Notes under the pieces: generated by a model
The model's database searches: none
What the model was told of the DNA's origin: nothing
The model's input: the letters and a program-made list of their open reading frames with translations, nothing else
Program-made: the position numbers and the translations under genes
Shown: positions 24,465 to 39,400 of the stretch, one piece after another
How the letters are laid out: each line of letters starts with the position of its first letter
Numbering within the stretch: position 1 is the first letter of the stretch
Source of the DNA: Strigamia acuminata
Lineage: Eukaryota > Arthropoda > Chilopoda > Geophilomorpha > Linotaeniidae
Length of the DNA stretch: 64,000 nt
Direction of reading: 5' to 3'
NCBI GenBank assembly: GCA_949358305.1
Contig: OX442319.1
Span: 14,198,001 to 14,262,000, forward strand

Positions 24465-27400
24465 TTAGTTTCCATTTAAATTCGTTTCGATTTCCCGCTG
24501 AGCGCGCGAAATCTTCACTTTATCCTTTGGTGAATTAGATTCTCCCGTTTCCAGAGCGAACATCTTCATTTTCTCTTTGAAAGTCAACTTTTCGGGTCCA
24601 GGCACTTTGGCTGGCTGCGTGGTGAGGCGCTGCGCTTCGATCTTCCTCCGCGGGTCCCGGTAGACCTCCTGGGCGCCGATCACGCCCGGAGAAATCCCCG
24701 TGGAGGAGTACGAATTCATTTGCTGCGAGTTGGACGGCGTGGCCAACACGGCGGCATCGTTGTTGTTGGACATGACCACGAGGTGGCCGTCGTTCTCTAG
24801 CTCGTCGTAGTTCGTTTCGTCGTGTTTCGGTTCGTGGAACGACACTCGCTTCGGCGGCGAAACTTCGCTCTGTTGTTGTCTAAAAGCACGAGAAAACATC
24901 GTCAATCTATTTCCTGTTTTATATTTATTTCATTATTTTCTTACTGAATTCCTTGATTGGGCATCACTAAGTTATCCAATCGCTGAGTGGCCGCTGGCTG
25001 GTAATAGTTATTGCTGTTGTTGTAGGGTCCGTTGTATTCCCTTTGAAACTGATGCTGTTGCATCATCTGCTGCTGCTGCTGGTGTTGGTGATGCTGCATT
25101 TGTTGTTGGTGTTGATGCTGTAGCTGCTGCTGGTGGTGTAGCTGCTGTAGCTGCTGCTGTTGCTGAATTTGGAGCATCCTTTGCTGCATCTTAATGTCTT
25201 CCTCCTGTCGTCTCTGAGCTTCCCTCAGCAGCCGTTCTTCCGCCTCGCGCGCCGCTTGAAGTTCGCGCTGTGCCGCACGCTCTTGTTCCTTTTTCCTGCG
25301 CACTTCCTCCAATTTGTGCTGCCGCATCATTTCCTCCTCCAACATCAATTTCTGCTGCAGCTGCCGCTCTTCTTCTTCCCGCTAGAAAACACACAAATTA
25401 ATCAACCAACGAATCATAATACGGAGTAATTATTTCAATCTTTTCTCATTCATTCATTCATTTCCCATCATTTCACACTTTTTTAGATGTTACTTTGATT
25501 AATTTATGGAAATTCATCAGTTTAGACATCATATTTCTAAAACAATGCAAAAAGATGAAAAATTCATCCAAAGACATCTAAAATGAAAGAAAAATCGATA
25601 AAAAGATGTTACCCCAGAACGAAAGCCTCCAAACACTTTGCATTCAATTCAATTGCCCATGTAAAACACGTGGTAAAGGTAAACTTACTTGCACTTGTCT
25701 GTGATTTTTAATCTCCATCTGCCTCTTGAGCCACTCGTCCGGAGGTGGTTGCCTCGGCATCGGGCCTTGCTGATACTCCATTCTCTGCACAGATCTACGT
25801 AAACGAACATTCTTAGATTCCAGTTCGCCAACTACCAAATCCCTGTCCCGTCTTACTTCATCTGTTGTTGCTTTTCTTCATCTTTGCTCTGCTGTTCCAA
25901 ACGTCTCAGTCGGTTGCGCTCGATGTCTTCCTGCACCATCCGCAACAGTCCACGTCGTTCCATCAAATCCTTCAAAACAATAACGTTTTATTGTATAATT
26001 ATTATTATTACAATAAAACCCAAACCACATTAACATTAACAACATTAACCACACGTGCAACAACACCATCATGCAAAAGCTCGAGTTAATAATGATTAAT
26101 TAATTAATTAATTAATTAATTCCCAATTCAAATCAAACGTACGTCGTCTTCATCGTTCTCTTCGTCGTCGTCGTTCTCGTTCTTCTGTTCTTCCGCCCGG
26201 CGTTGAAACTCCTGTTCCAGACGCAGCGTCCTGAGCCTCTCCTCTTGCTTCGCCGACCGATACTGCATCGTCTCCAATTCCTGGATCTCCTGGTCTCGCA
26301 TTCTTCTCGCGTCTGTCAAACGCCTCTTTTGTTCCTACATTTTTCAATTTCCAACAAATTCAGCAAAAGCAAAAAGCCAGACGGAACAAAAACAACGAGT
26401 CAAAGAACGTGTGCCTTCAATTAACACCACACGCTACAAGTCAAACTACATGAAATGGAAATTGTAATTTTCTAAATTTTACTGTTTATTTTCGTACCCA
26501 ATTAACAAGTAAGTTTCGTAGCCGATTTTGTTTTGAATAAATCAGCTGCTCCACTGGTCCAAAGGGTGACAAAAAATTTAATTTTTTCAACCAAAAAATT
26601 CAAATTTAGATGAAAAAATTCATTCGGAGACCAAAATCATTCTATTTTTGGCCCGAAACGGCCCATTTTTCACACAAAATTTTTTACCCAAAATCACGTT
26701 AGTGATTCCGAACGAGAGGTTACACGAGATATCAAACGAGATGTGTCACGAAAAAGAATGAAAACGTTGCCAGTTTCCCCATTGATAGATAGCACTGCCT
26801 TTCCTGACGCATGTCGTGAAATCTCGTGCGACATCTCTTCGAAATCACTAGTTAAGTTGAATAAAAGACACGAGACACGCACCTTTTCCCTCTCCTCTCT
26901 CTCCCACGGCGACGGACTCAAAGCCGTAGCAACGTCCGAATTGCTTCCGAAATTCTTCTGCTCTTGCGGCAAGCGCGGATCGAACGTCACCCGATTCTGC
27001 GGACTCTTGGCGAAAAACCTCGGATCGTGCACCCCGGGAGAGCGAGGTGGAGCCGAATACTGTTGCTGCTCCACCGGCGGATACCCGGAAGGACCAAATC
27101 TATACGACACGTTCGGATTCGGACCGTTCTGCTGATTCAACGGATGCGTGCTTGCCGGTGGTGGTGGCGGCGGCGGCGGCGACTCCCTATACAAATGCGC
27201 TTCGTCCGGCAACGGCGGTCTTTCCGGCGGAACCTCCTGGTTCTCGTGTTGCGAGTACTGTCGTTGCGGCTTCTCCGGACCCTGGATGTAACTCACCTTC
27301 GGCTTGGGAGTGATCGGCGGCGGCGGCTTCTGGCCCTGGTACAAATGCGGCGGATACTGCGCCATCTCGTGGTTGTAAATCGGACTCGAAGGACCGTTCG

Positions 27401-30400
27401 GACCGTTCGGACCGTTCGGACCGGGCTTCATCATCGGCGGCCTCTGGTAATAGCCGGGTGGCGGCGCATTTTGCCACGCGCTCTTCGCTTGCATTTCTCG
27501 ACTCCGCTCTTCTCTTCGTCGCACTTCTTCTCGCATCTCCTCCATTTTCGCTTCCTGTCGGATCAGATCGCGCTCGGATTTCCTCGCGTCGGCGTTGTCT
27601 CCGTGTTGTTCGACTTGCGGGAAGTATCCGCCGTTCATTGCCGCGTTTCGCATCATTTCGGCGCTTCTGGGATCGCTGCGTATGTGCTGTTCCGACCGGT
27701 GGTACGGCGCCGGATGGTAGTCTTCCGGTCCCTTTCCGGGTTGAGGCGCGCTGTTCATGAATTGTTCTCGTTCGCGTTGGCTGACTATCGCCGACAACGG
27801 TCTTTCGCGAACGTTGGGCACCATTTCTGGTCGATGCAGAGACGACTGCGACCCACGCAGATTCCTCGGATCAATTTGCCCGTACCCGTTGTAAGCGAGC
27901 TTCATCTGCGCGTTCTGGTTCTGGTTCTGGTTCTGGTAAGGGTCTGCGTGTTGGAGATACTCGTTGAAGCGTTGGGCATTCGCTTTGGGAGATTGGAGCG
28001 CTTGTAGTTGCGTGTTTTCTTGAAACTGCGGTCCAGTTTGGGAGGGTTGTTGTTGTTGTTGGTAGAGACTGATGTTTTGGTAGAATCGTTCCTCTTGTTG
28101 TTGCAAGTTGGGCTGCGAAGGCGGTCGACTGCGGGGTTGGGGTTGCTGGTGCGGCCCGTTGGGGTGCATTTGGGGCGGCGGAGGGCGGATCATTCCGTCT
28201 TTGGTGACGGAGGCCGTTGACGAGGCACGACTGTAGCCCGGGTTGAAAACTTCGTTGGGGGGCTTAAGGCCGGTCGGGCTGCGGAGGGGTTCTTGAACAT
28301 TCAGAGAGGGAACGCTCTTGCTGCTGTGGATTCGAGGAGCGTGGTTTGGATCCATGTCGGGAGCCTGTTCTCGGGACACTCTGCTCGGGAGATCGCGCTC
28401 GCTCAGTCTTCGGGAGGAAGAGTTGGCGAAACCTGCAAGAAAATGTGTGTTACATTTTAAACGAGGCGAAGAGTAGTGGAGAAGAGAAAGAATGGTAGTT
28501 GAAGGTTGAAGGTGAAAAAACAAACGTGCGAGGAAATAAAGAATCCAATTAGAAAGTGTTCGAACAGAGGTGGGCAACCTATTAAATCTTGTCATTGGCT
28601 GGCTACTTCAATCACAACATACACTAAGAAAATAGTTATTCGTAGGCCCTACCGTCATAATAACAAAATTCTGTTGTACAGTGAAGCCGCTTTACAAGGA
28701 ATTGTAAAGGGACCCGAGAAATATCGAAAGTTCGTTATATCAAATTTTTTTAACATGGTGTTCTATGGCCAACCAACCAACCAACAAAACCATTTTTAAA
28801 TATTCGTTATAACAAAAAATTTGGTAAATTTTATATCAGTTCATCTTCTGTCTTGCTCGACTTCCCGTAAAGGTACAAAAAAAATTAATCACACTCGAAA
28901 TTTCACAATATAACAGAATGGTGTTGTATTGGAATATAACACAACTTTTGTGTTGTATAATTACTGAAAAATTCCGATTTTAATCCTCCCCGCCCCAACC
29001 TACCGGTAGGGTCAGTTTTGACCTTCAAAACTGTTTTTTAACGAAATTTTCTTTCTGAAATTTCATGTATTTTCTTTAAACATCGTAAGAACCAATAAAA
29101 AAAATAATAGATTCTAAAATTCCTAAAAAGGTTTTTCACGAAATTTCTTCGTTTATGTTTACCCACTACTTTGGAATTCAATTATTTTTGTATTATTTTA
29201 GACTAATTTCTAAAACTAGAGCTACATCTAATTGTTGAAGCAAAAACATGAGCAATGGGTTGCCCACCCTGACGTTCGGAGTTAAGAGAGGAAATATCAC
29301 CACCACCAGGTCTAGATTTGTTCCCGTTGCGAGGGGGACGCGGAGGCGTTATGCAGTATTTGTAAGCGTGAGCCGACGGGTTAAAGTTGGCAACCGAGTC
29401 CCACTTCCTCAAAGCATCGTTATCTAGAGGGATTTGCGAAGAGCCGAGAGCGTCGCAAGAGGAAATTCGACAAAAGCGGGAGAAGCTTTCGCCGGACGTC
29501 GAGCGACACAGTCCGCCATCGACGGACTGACAGTGACAGCAGCAGCAACAGACGGGAGATGCCGAAGTGTTGACGCAACAGGGAAGAACCAAAGACGAAG
29601 CAACACGGTTATCGAGCGGCAGGCCGTGGCAGGGGGAGAGGAAACGAGACCGACCGTCGCTATTTAATGGCATCGTTGAGGAGTTCGCTTCGTCCGTCAA
29701 CTGGTGGATCAAGGACGGAGTGGACTGGCAGTAAGGCACTTGACGAGACGCTTTGGGTAGCGTTCTGTTCCATTCGATCTTTGAGTTTAGGGGTTGTTGA
29801 GGACCGGGTTGTTTCGACCAAGCTGTTAAAGCAAAACAAAGCAACCCAAAACACATGTTAGAAACATTAGGTGCGTTCAAAGTCTGCAAGGTTTATCAAA
29901 ACTTTTATACAAAGAGTTAATCAATCTGTGCTCACTTTTATTACTGATTGAAAAATCAACTGATTTGGGATGTGCGAGTAAATTATTTGAGCATTTCTTG
30001 CATTTAATGTATGGTAAAGCTCCGAATTGTAGCCTGGTCCGTGCAGTGGCCATTTAAGCTCGGGAGGATGTGTTTTTATGCAGAAAATTGAATTGAATCC
30101 AATTAAATCTGAGATTTTTGTAAAAATTACAGATTTTGTTGTAAAAACCACAGATTGTGTTGTAAACACCACAGATTTTGTTGTAAAAACCACAGATTGT
30201 GTTGTAAAAACCACAGATTGTGTTGTAAAAACCACAGATTGTGTTGTAAAAACTGCAGATTTTGTTATAAAAAAATCGTGATTTTTTAAAATAAAATCAC
30301 CGATTATTTGAAAAATCGCCTGGCTCAAATAACCGCCTGGTCCAAATAGGTCGGATGAAAAAAATTAAAATTAAAATTAAAAGTAGTCTAAATAGCCGCT

Positions 30401-33400
30401 GAAATCCGTTTGGATCAATTGGCCATAGTACTGTATAAATAGTTTAAACTGAATGGGTTTATGGAAAAATCATTATAAACACAATGGTCACATGTGGTTT
30501 CAAAAATGAAGAAAACGCCAAAAAGAGTTATGATAAACGAACAGACTTTGAACAAAGTATTGATTAGTGGTTGAGTGCAGCCCAAAGCAACAAATTGTCC
30601 AAGGTGTGCGCAGGTTTGTTTGTTTGTTTGTTTGTTTGTTAGCTAGCTGCGTGATACGTACCTCTCTGCATGACGGGGCTCGGCTGGTTTAAAAGCGTGG
30701 CCAGCCCGTGGAAAATGGCACCTTGTTTTGCCACTTCGAGTGTAACCAAGGGCCCGGTACGGGTCATGTACTCTGCAGCTCTGATGTATAAACAAAAGGA
30801 AAGAGTATTCAAACAGACGTTTCTTTGACTTCTCCGATGCCTATCGGTTTAGCAGTTTATTTAGGTTTACTTTTCCTGACTGATTCCAACCAAACTTTGT
30901 CCGTCCACTTTGAGAAGTTGGTCGCCAGCTTGGAGTCGTCCGTCCTAAAAATACATTTTACATTTACTTTTAGTGAATAAGAGATGGGACGGGGAAGCAA
31001 ATTGGGGCAACTTACGGCTTCGGCTGCGCCTCCTTTCACTACGGATTTCACGTAAATGCCCTGCTTGTCCTGACCGACTCCCTGTGAAAAGAAAAGTGGA
31101 TCGGCGGTGAGTCACGCTCAAACACACTCCTTTTATTGAGCACAAAATCTCGATCAAGTGGATAAAAGGCCGAGACCGTTATTCAATTAGCGTGAATTAA
31201 GAGACCACATTCATCGCAAGTTGCATAAAATATACTCAGACTGGATTATTTTTTTTTTAATTTCTTAAATAATTTTTGGAAAATAATAAATACCGTTACC
31301 GGACGTCTTACTACCCTATTTCATCGATATTCAAAACCGCTTTTTTGTCAGCAACTACAATTTCTGTTTTTCGTTCGTTACATTTGTTTAATAGAACGAA
31401 TGAAGTGTGAATGTAACGAAGCGTACATTCGTCGTTTGTCACGTTAAATACAAAAAGAATACTACTGTATTTTGCGAAAATATGCTATTCTTGGTGTCTC
31501 AGCGGCGGCTCTTAATCGAGGGCGACGCTTATTCGAGAAATACGGTATATGTATTTCTGTATTTTTTTATGTAGTTCTACACACTGTATTACTCTGCTTT
31601 TAGCAGCATGTCGTTTTAAGTGGTTACGAATTTTTTTCGATGACAATTGAACCAAAAGATGCCTAAAAAGCCTTTTTAGATGCCCAAAATGTAGGAAATT
31701 GGCCTAAATTTCTATAAAATTAGCCAAATTTTAAAAATAACCTTTAGAAATATCAAGAAAACTCAAATTTCTGACCCAACTTCCAAAATAATTATTCATT
31801 CGGGCTCTTTTAATTAAAATAAACAAAAAAACCAGCCTTTTCACTTGCTGTAATAGTATTAAGCTTTGTAGCTGAAATGTTCAAAAGTTGGTAATTCCAT
31901 GTACAGCGGCTTAATGCGGCTTAAAGCCGGCTAATTTGTTACTGTATATATAGATGTAAGATTAAGCCTCGCACCTTGAGAAAAGAAGTAATTTACCCAA
32001 ATTTAACGACTTACCTTTTCGATAGTTCTAAAAAAAGGAATGAGCAAAATGGGGAATAAAGGAAACTGACATTGGCGTGTTGTGCAAAACACGGTCAACT
32101 ACTGCTCTAATTTTCCCTTTCCATGCATGAAATTTCCAGTTATTTGTTCGCATTACATAACCTAAAAATAACCTTCATTTGCTCGCTTATCACCCATCAT
32201 CTGCATTCTCTTTTTTTATCACATCACTTGCAGCTGTTTCATCATAACAAAACCACTTCCCTTTTCCATTACTAGAACAACAAATATCAACACCATTATA
32301 TTTACTTTGGTAATGCACTGTTGCACATTTTTCTTCCACACAAAATTCCACACAAATTACTCGATTGTCCCATCAAGCTCCTTCTGGGGAGCTCAACCCT
32401 TTCCAGACTAAAATACGTTACGAGTCTAATCTACAGCACCACCCATAATACCGTACAAAAAAATTCAAACAGGTTTATAATCCAAAGAAATGAATCATCA
32501 TTTGCTCGAATAATTCACGTTTCCATCACAACAGGTTTCTCCTCTACACATAAAATTACTTATTACCATATAATTACATCATGAATGATAATTTTGACCA
32601 TTTCAAATGTGTTTTCTCTTAATTCTGACATTTAAAAAAATGTATTTGTCATAATTCTCATGTTTTTATATTTATTTTGTCATAATTCTCATGTTTTTAT
32701 ATTTATTTTGTCATAATTTTAATGTTTTTTGATGTATTTTCTCAGAATTCCGATGTTTTTTTTTTATGTTATTCTGTCTCGGTGCGAAAACACATCAAAA
32801 AAACAAAATTTTCACAACAAATCCCATTATTTACATTTATTTAGTTGGCGTTTCAAAGCCCACGACTAAATTACATGCTCCGGCATTGCCAACAAAGTAA
32901 AACACGTAAACCCAATTCCATAACAAGTGGACGTGACCTAAATCTCCCAAACGCTTAGTCTCGCTTGGCTGGTCAAGCCATTCGATGAATAAACGCACAA
33001 TTAAAAACATCAATACCTTGGCTGCAACTATGCTCAGCCCCATTCCGTTGTTGCTTTTCTGAAGCTTGATCGAGGCTATTTCCGGTTCCCGTCCAATCCT
33101 CGACAGATCCGTGACGACTCCGTGCTGCCCCAAAGATCCGGTTCTTCTCAACTAAACAAACCAACGATCAATTTCAATCAATCTCCATTTTATCCCAATT
33201 CTTGCGTTGACGGCGACTTACGTTCGTTCGACTAACTTCCGATTCGGACATGTAGATCGTCCAATAACCCGAAGACGTTGGCTGGATGGTCAAACGACAA
33301 AGCCCGGTCTGTTGCAGCGGGTAGAGGAACTCCTGGAGTCCGGCAGGAACCCCACGCACTATGTCGCAGGAATAACCGTCTTCCGGTAGCAAAAACGGCA

Positions 33401-36400
33401 GCTGCAGGTCGGGATCCTCTTCGAGCCGAACGTCGCGGCCATCCGTCCGCGCGAGTTCGTCAGCAGTGTTTTCGGCAACCTAGCACCATAGAATAAATCA
33501 ATATTTAATTAATTAATTTAATTTAATTTAATTGTCTTTACGCGGGCGACGTTGTCGACCAATTCCAAGGGAATGTGAGCCTCGTCTTTGGTCGGTTGGT
33601 ACTTTTCCAGCAGGACCCTCAGCTGGAGGGAGTTGAGCTTGAAGCAGACGGAGCTGATGTTGGCGATGTCGGCCGGCGTGCTCTTGGCGGACTGGAGCAG
33701 GTGAGCCGCTTGAGCTATGCGGCTCAAGTGGCAATCGGCGGCCAGTTCCAGGCCCTGTTTCTCGGCCCAAAGCTCGACTCTGGCGAGGCGGCGTTTCAGC
33801 CGCGCACCCCAAGCACGCGTGCAGAAATTTGTGGGAACCTCCCCCACCAGTTGGTTGAACAGCCACATGTTGACGAAATGAAAAAGTTGAGAAAATAGCT
33901 GGATCGTCAATGCCGCGTTCACCCGGCAGCGTCGCAACAGCGACATGGCCGACGACAAAACCGTCAAAACCTCACCTAAATAAATCAAATCAAATAAATA
34001 CTTAAAGGAAATACGCTAAATCAATCAATCAATCAATCTTCTAACCGGCAATTCCTTCGTCGTCGTTGCTGTCGTCCCTCGGGTCCAGAAACTCGGCCAT
34101 GGTGAGCTGAATGTCCGCCTGTAAACAGTGACTGAGGCTCCTGAAGGCCACCTGAACACTCTCCGCCAGCACGTCTTGGGCGTCCAGAGTATAGGGATTC
34201 AGGTGGCGGTCCTGCTTGAGAAAATGCAGCAGTTCGGACGCGTTTCCCATCCAGAAGGCGAGCGCCACGGCAACGCCGGTCTTCTCCTGGATGACGCGCT
34301 GGATAGTCGCGGCCACTTTGTTCATGATACCCGTGAGCCGCACGGCGCGCTCGTTGGGCGTGATGTCGGGTCTGTAGTGAGTGGATGCGCAGAACCGTGC
34401 CGCCATATACAGCGTGTAAGTAGGCGCCAGTTTGAATTGCACGATGTTGGAATCAGAAGTGACGACGGATCTGAGGAAAGCATCTTCCTTGTCCTCACGA
34501 AACTCCAGCACGGCCGGCAAAATCGGATCATGGCCCTGGCGGCGGGGCTCGTACCGTTCGTACGGTGGAGGCGGCCTAAAGTACAACAAATAGAACAAAT
34601 CTCAATTTTTTCATACACAAAAGCAGAAAGAGGAGAGAGAGAGAGAGATGGTGTTGTGAGGCAACCAACCAAGAACGCCATTTTGAATTCATCATATCGA
34701 ACGTTTGTGTGTTCATTTACTTGTTTTCCTTGTTCATCTTGTCGTTTATCTCGCGCCGCGTCTCTTCCTTCAAGCTGCACGTCGACACGGTCTCGAGGTT
34801 GTTGTCGGCGTCGAAACTATTGTCCAGAACGGACGCGCGGAGTGAGGAATCGTCCTTCATGGAATGTTTGTCGTAGTAGTCGGAAGGGTTGTGGCTGCCG
34901 GATGCCGAGTCGCGACGTTGCCGCCTCTGGAATCGATTAGGATGGACGTGAGAGGGAAAATTATTTTGTTAATTGGTTGCAATTTGATTACGTCGTCGCG
35001 GGTTGCGTTGATGAAGCGAAAGTTGTGGATCTTGCCGAATCGGAGAACCATGCCGTGTTGAAGGATGGTGGTTTCGAACACGCGTTGGTTGTTGACGTAT
35101 GTTTCGGAGTCGCGGCTGCACGGGGTTACGGTGACGATGCCGTCGGTGTGCGCGACGACGCAGTGCCGAGGGTGCACATTGGGGCCGAACAGCTGAAGGA
35201 ACTGCCCGGTGGCAGACATGGATCGTTCGCTGCCCACTTCGGTCACGTTGAAGTGGAGGTAGTGGCGGTGGGGAACGCCGGTCGAGATTTCGCTGCCGTC
35301 TGCCAATGCAATTGAATATGTTTAAAATGTGAATAAATTCGTCTAAAAATTTGTATAAATTCGTCTAAAAGTTTGTATAAATTCGTCTAAAAATTTGTAT
35401 AAATTAGTCTAAAAATTTGTATAAATTCGTGTAAAAATTTGTATAAATTCGTCTAAAATTTTGTATAAATTCGTCTAAAAATTTGTATAAATTAGTCTAA
35501 AAATTTGTATAAATTCGTGTAAAAATTTGTATAAATTCGTCTAAAATTTTGTATAAATTCGTCTAAAAATTTGTATAAATTCGTCTAAAAATTTGTATAA
35601 ATTCGTCTAAAAATTTGTATAAATTCGTGTAAAAATTTGTATAAATTCGTGTAAAAATTTGTATAAATTCGTGTAAAAATTTGTATAAATTCGTGTAAAA
35701 ATTTGTATAAATTCGTGTAAAAATTTGTATAAATTCGTGTAAAAATTTGTATAAATTCGTGTAAAAATTTGTATAAATTCGTGTAAAAATTTGTATAAAT
35801 TCGTCTAAAAATTTGTATAAATTCGTCTAAAAATTTGTATAAATTCGTCTAAAAATTTGTATAAATTCGTCTAAAAATTTGTCAAAATTTGATAAAAATT
35901 TGCGTAAATTGTAAATGTAAAATCTTGACTCACCAGGATTGAGCTCCAAGAAGTAGGGCATTTTTTCGGGTACTTCGTCGTAACGATAATCGGTTTCCAG
36001 CCCGCTTTTCGGCTTCTTTTTTCTCTTCCGAGGCTGGTGGTCAGCCGGCCGGCGCCGGATATGAAAAGTAATAGACCCTAAAACAATTACATTCAATTAT
36101 TGACCAATTCTGAAATATTTCACAAAAACTCACCGTTATTTGGCGGATAATTCATCAAAATAGACAACGGGCATTCGTCGTCGTCAAGGATGTATTCCTT
36201 TCCGGGACTAGTGCCGCTGCTGTCAATATCAGTCGTGTTCAAACTCTGCAAGAAAAATTAAAAACCCAAACATAAAATAAAATAAAATAAAATAAAATAA
36301 AAAATAAAAAAGACCTGAACGAGGCAATAGTGAGTCGGATCAAGTTTATCCAAGGCATATTTGTTCAGCATCTCTTTCACTACGTTAGCTGCATTATCAC

Positions 36401-39400
36401 GGACGGATAACAGTAGTGTTTTGTAAGGCACGTCTTTGCATAGAGATTCGCCGTAGATCTTCAACGTTCCACCTGTTCAAGCAAAAACAAAAAATTAACA
36501 CTACCATATTACCCCACTGTAAGCCGCATGCCGGTATAGTTTGAGTTTTACCAGGTTTACCAAGTATGCTGGTAAACCCTGTTTTTACCCGCATGTCGTC
36601 TTAAATTGACCCAAAAGATGCCCAAAATGTAGGAAATTGGCCTAAATTTCTATAAATCTACCCAAATTTTAATAATAACCTTTAGAATATGAAGAAAACT
36701 CAAATTTCTGGCTCAAATTCCAATGTAATTATACATCTGGGCTCTTACCCGTATCGGGCCCACCGTCCCTGCTGCGAAACTGCTGCAGTTTGCGTTCCAG
36801 TTTCTGCTGGCGTCGGCGCCTCATCACGGCTTCTGGGTTCGATATGCTCCGTGTGAAACTCGTCTCTGGCAATTCTGTGTACAGCTTCTCGGCTATTTTC
36901 TTCTCGGGGTCTTCGTCATCCAATTCTTCCAATTCCTTATAATAAAGCGATTCAAAGGACAATTTCAATACGCTATTTTTACCAAAATTTTTACTTTCGA
37001 AATTATATTTTTGTAATTATATTTATATTTTGTATTTAAATAAATAAATTTCTGGGTGAAAATACTTTTAGCCGCTGTAATTTCTCGCGTTTCTTGATCT
37101 CTTTCTTCTCCCGCTTGGACAGTTTGCGCTTGAAATTCACATCGTCTTCAAAATGCTGCGGGGTCATCTGCAATTCAACGCAAACAAGCCGTTATCTTAT
37201 CAGACTCAATAATTTACAATTATAATTTCAAATTAAGCAAAAATCAATTCTCTGCCATCTGATTAGACGGGAATGTGAATCCAGAATAAATCTGCATCAA
37301 CAAAACTCACATAAGTCTTTTCGTCCATTCGCCGCAGAAGGAACCGGCCTTCACGGTCATCCTTGTGCCAGTTGAGCTGCACCAGCAACGGCTTTTCGTC
37401 GTCGTTCAGTTTTCGTTCGTCTAAATAATGATAATAATAAATAATCAATAATAAATAAAGGCTGGGTATTTATGCAAACTAAAATTCATTTTATGCGCAT
37501 ACAATATACAAAAAAAAAATCTATTTTACTCAGTAAAAAATATAAAAATTTAAAGCAAGTGTTACCCATTTGGTAGAGCAATGATACAAATTTGACACGC
37601 ACATATAAATTACATGTATAAACCATTACATGGGGCATCATGAAATTTGGGCTCACTAACCAACAAGAATAGCTTCACTAAAATTTCACTTTTTCCCCAA
37701 AATTTACATTTCGCTAATTGTCGCTATTGCTAACTAGCACCAGTTGGCTAAAAAATTGCTAATTTTAGCTATTTTATTGCTAACTATTAAAAAAATCAAT
37801 TTTTTTTAAATTCTTTAATTTCTAGTTTTGACCATTACCACCACGGATTTAATTGAATGTATTTTATTCCAAAGATGATTTAATTTTCATTTAAAATTAG
37901 CGACATTTCAAAGGTTTTAGGCTTTTAGCATTCAACGATTTCTAGTTGCTGTGCAAATTTATGCCTAACCTAAAAAGTCTCTCAACAGGTGCGCAGGAAG
38001 TTAGAGCAGTGTTAAACCTAAGAAAACTTGATTTAATTATTTGACATTTATGCAAGATGTCCACTTTAATCCCTTGTTCAGCTAAATACGGATTCATTTC
38101 AGTTTTAGCAAAATTTGCACTTATGAAATACACAAATACTTCCAAAAAGGAATAAACCGAGGGATATTTACATTAATAAATTAATAAATGCAGAACGGGA
38201 CATCGAATTACGACATTCAGTAATAAATACTTCTCCACAAAAATTGTTAGCGAGCCCAACACTGATTGTGCATATTGCAAAATAAATGCAAATATCAGCA
38301 TTTTTCGAGAAAAATAGCAATTTCTGCATTATATTCATAAATTTAGGCATTTGTGCATTTATGGCAATTTTGGGCGTTTTATGATGCAATAAAATTTATC
38401 CATGCATTTATGCATTTATCCGGTCTCCTGAAAATAAAAAATAAATAATTATTAATGATAATGACTCACCGCCATTTTCGTGTATTTCGTATAAGGCGTA
38501 TTTGGGGATGGACAGCATGCGCATGTCCGGACGGAATTTTTCTATGAGAGTTTTGATGACAACCAGAGCGGTCGCAGTGCTGGACACGCGGATGCATTTC
38601 GTCGCCACTTTTTGGCCGGCGTCTTGGAAATAAAACCTCATGACGCCGTGGAATTCGAGGTCCTGCGAAGAAATAGAGGAAACTTTTTAATATTTTGCGT
38701 TTTATTTGTTGGTTTGTTGTTTTCAGATTTTTGGGAAAAACGGCTTCCGGATTGGGTTCTTCGAGTTCACATGTAATAATTCTCACTCTATTATCCATTT
38801 GTGAAGAATGGGAGGTCAAGATATTGGAATAGCCCTTGCTATGTATGATATGATATAACTAGCAGGTGGAAAATTTCACTCATCGTTGGTTGGCTCATCT
38901 TCTTATTAGTCCGCTTAATTGAAGGTCAATTTAATAAGTTTGTTTTTTAATAAACATCAGAAAACAAAAATAAAAACAGAAAAAATTAAAAACAAAAATC
39001 AAAACTTGCAGAAAAAGACTAAAAACACGAAAAGCGAGCAAAAAATATTTTAAAACGTGCAGAAAAACACAGAAAACAAGCAGAAAACATTAAAAACATG
39101 CAAAAAACAAACCATGCTGAAAACAGAAAACAGGTAGAAACACAAAAATTAGCAAAAAACACAAGAAACAAAGGTAGAAAAAAGGTAGAAAACCAAAACA
39201 ACACATAAAACCACTATACAAACCCACCAAAAAACCAAACAAACAGAAACATTGCATAAACCTTTCCCCTAACACCAAAATATTTCCCCTTTTAATTAAC
39301 TTGCAACCACTTTACTTCAATCAATAAAAAATAATAATTAAAAACTAAAGAAAAACTCTTTAAAAAAAATATATATTTTTTTTTTCAGACAAATTATTGG

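Noticed and set aside
26964-28007. 347-codon Arg/Leu-rich ORF on the + strand
   Set aside because: It lies antisense to the large afadin exon 28432-26883, whose frame fits the family and joins neighbours in phase. The Arg-rich frame is its shadow.
34128-34940. 270-codon + strand ORF
   Set aside because: It is antisense to the afadin DIL exon and continues through an intron. No family similarity.
35325-35882. Regular repeats that might suggest a CRISPR array
   Set aside because: Units are contiguous 22-mers without unique spacers, inside an animal gene intron.
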